A stretch of DNA of 64,000 bases, from assembly GCA_029204225.1 (NCBI GenBank), contig CM055092.1:77128117-77192116 (forward strand). The letters are read 5' to 3'. Shown here piece by piece: positions 62,505-64,000 of this stretch. How positions within the stretch are numbered: the stretch's first letter is position 1; every line of letters begins with the position of its first letter. This DNA is from Diphasiastrum complanatum. Taxonomy: Eukaryota > Streptophyta > Lycopodiopsida > Lycopodiales > Lycopodiaceae. The notes under the pieces are model-generated. The model was not told the DNA's origin. It did not search any database and saw nothing but the letters and a program-made list of their open reading frames with translations. The position numbers and the translations under genes are program-made.

Positions 62505-63338
62505 AGTAAATCAATATGAATAGATATAGCATTTCTTACTTTTGTAATGTTTATGTCGCATTGAAAAATCATCCCGCCTCATATTTCACTATAAGCATAC
62601 AGTGATTTCAAAAGTTTTGCCTCTCCCGCTTCAGTTTTTGCATTGAGCACACCAAGATATTCAGTCTTAAAGCTCTAGTCCCGAATTTTGGAACGAGCAT
62701 GAAGAGAAGTTATTACATCTCATGCTAAACTAACTATTGTCTGAAGTTGACCATACTAGTTAAACGTCGGACAAGGTCGAAAACTCTAAAAACGATGACC
62801 AGAAGTTACCGATTTGCATTCTCTCTCTACGTAACCTCTCTCTAAAGGGCCCATTTTGAGCCCATATTTTTCCTAATGCATGGTACCGTACTTGACATTT
62901 AAGCCCATGACGACTATTGCTAATCCTAGCCCACATATGTGACAATTAGTATACATCCACACCTAAGCTAACTAGGGCCTAGCTCAGTTGCCAATCGATA
63001 TAGTACATGTTTGTCAATCAATCATCTTGGCAATCGGTCCATCCGAGGCATAAGTGGGACTTGACAAAGATGTTTCAATCTAGTCCATTGCAAGTGTTTG
63101 TATTTTCAATCACACAAGACTCAAAATATTTTGCATGAAATTTAACTCTTTGTAGTACTTACGAGTAAATTAGATGTTGAAGATAATGTACAGTGTACAA
63201 TATATGTCGTACAAATTTTCTATAAAATTCGCATTTAAACTTTAAATTTTGGCCAATGCGTAGAAGAATCATATTTTAAACCCTTTTGCAAACAAATTCT
63301 AGTTGAAACTTTAGTACCACTTTTTGTGAAATTTCATG
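62505..63338. other. no recognisable feature
   Basis: AT-rich flank with no ORF motif. If the 54.9-62.5 kb genes are one element, its right end should be in this stretch, but I found no terminal repeat. Confidence 0.4.
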
Positions 63339-63886
63339 CTAATGAATGAATGGCTTGATTATTGTTACCCTGAAGCATACTATTCCAAATTCCTTGTTGT
63401 CTTTGAAGTCAGAGCTACTTGTAGAACTATCTAAGGGCTCTTTGCATTTGCAAAACACGGCCCGTTCTTGACGTCGAGAACGGAGAACGGGCCGGGCTGC
63501 TCCATTTTCAACATTGCATGCTAGCCTTCTTGACAAAACCGACTGCCGGGTTGGCATGGCCACGCACCTCCTCAGGGCGGGTTTTTGGAGTCTGCCATCA
63601 ATGCTACACTCCTGGCTGCAACAAATCAACAGTAAATGAGCACCTGGTAGCAATAGATCTGCAACTGGCAGAGCAAGATCGCCGGATGACTGATTCCCGC
63701 ATGCAAAGATCAATCCTCACCCGACTTGCCATCCCATTGCTTGCGTCATTCACGGGGCTAGGCACCTCATGTGAAGAGGCCCTAAGCCCAGAAAAGAAAT
63801 GTACTAATATCTTTTACAATACCTTACATGGTATCCTTGTAGTTTTAGGGGTCATCAAAGACCTAATTTATGTTGAGAAGGATTGA
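63339..63886. other. GC-richer stretch with overlapping unassigned ORFs
   Basis: A 122-residue plus-strand frame and a 124-residue minus-strand frame overlap here. Base composition differs from the AT-rich flanks. The minus frame has CKCKEPLDSSTSSSDFKDNK. It might be an exon of a host gene, but nothing is recognisable. Confidence 0.3.
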
Positions 63887-63984
63887 GTTGCAAAACACTT
63901 ATGATATAAGTGACATGGTTAGGGTTCATCAAAGACCTAATTTATGTTAAGTTGCATTGAGTTGTAAAACACTTATGATACACA
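63852..63984 (+). repeat. ~75-bp tandem duplication
   Basis: TCATCAAAGACCTAATTTAT and the following ATTGAGTTG(C/T)AAAACACTTATG occur at 63852 and again at 63926, with a few differences. It runs near the window end. Confidence 0.85.
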
Positions 63985-64000
63985 TTTGGGAATTCCAGAA

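Overview
This window looks like nuclear DNA from a land plant with a large, transposon-filled genome. The evidence is several Ty1/copia and Ty3/gypsy families, a TTGGCGCCGTTGCCGGGGA primer site typical of plant Tat/Athila-type elements, an HSP90 fragment with a spliceosomal intron, and very long (GA/CT)n tracts. A non-flowering plant such as a fern or lycophyte fits the odd mix of non-LTR elements, but that is inference. I see no intact host gene. Nearly everything recognisable is a broken mobile element, often one inside another.

Layout. 1-2245: copia pol remnant (minus). 3775-8853: complete non-autonomous gypsy element (minus) with 917/918-bp LTRs and the 5-bp target duplication ATGGG; it encodes only gag and protease. 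11576-11932: HSP90 gene fragment. 12.5-16.6 kb: a gypsy scrap, weak unassigned ORFs, a 203-bp tandem duplication and two very long GA tracts. 16939-20570: LINE (minus) with ORF1 and endonuclease but most of the RT deleted. 21.1-22.1 kb: gypsy integrase (minus). 22.3-23.76 kb: second copy of the LINE 3' end in opposite orientation. 24.05-25.6 kb: C-terminal part of a different non-LTR element, apparently with a restriction-like endonuclease. 26437-31039: internally deleted copia element with two LTRs (plus). 32-41 kb: nested copia and gypsy pieces, including a gypsy integrase followed by an extra ORF. 43.3-43.8 kb: gag zinc-knuckle fragment. 46.5-48.3 kb: unusual YIDD reverse transcriptase, possibly Penelope-like. 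48.8-54.4 kb: copia and Tat/Athila-type pieces.

The most unusual part is 54.9-62.5 kb. A minus-strand, intron-containing pseudogene appears to encode a histone H3 fold followed by a basic Pro/Ser linker and a Ulp1-like (C48) cysteine protease. Around it, and filling one of its introns, are eight ~72-bp units. Each unit is an imperfect inverted repeat of two related ~18-bp half-sites, A (GATATCGGATCAGCGCGC) and B (ATATCGGTTCGACGCRC), with half-site starts 50-53 bp apart. Next to them lie a plus-strand gene of unknown function that begins 7 bp after the eighth unit, and a minus-strand multi-exon transposase-like gene. I infer that these are parts of one old, decayed mobile element. I know of no described element with this combination, but I could not search.

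A second pattern is that several retroelements here end, in their own sense strand, directly at a (CT)n tract, often just after AATAAAGCT. This suggests integration into, or tailing with, the GA/CT microsatellite that is so abundant in the window.
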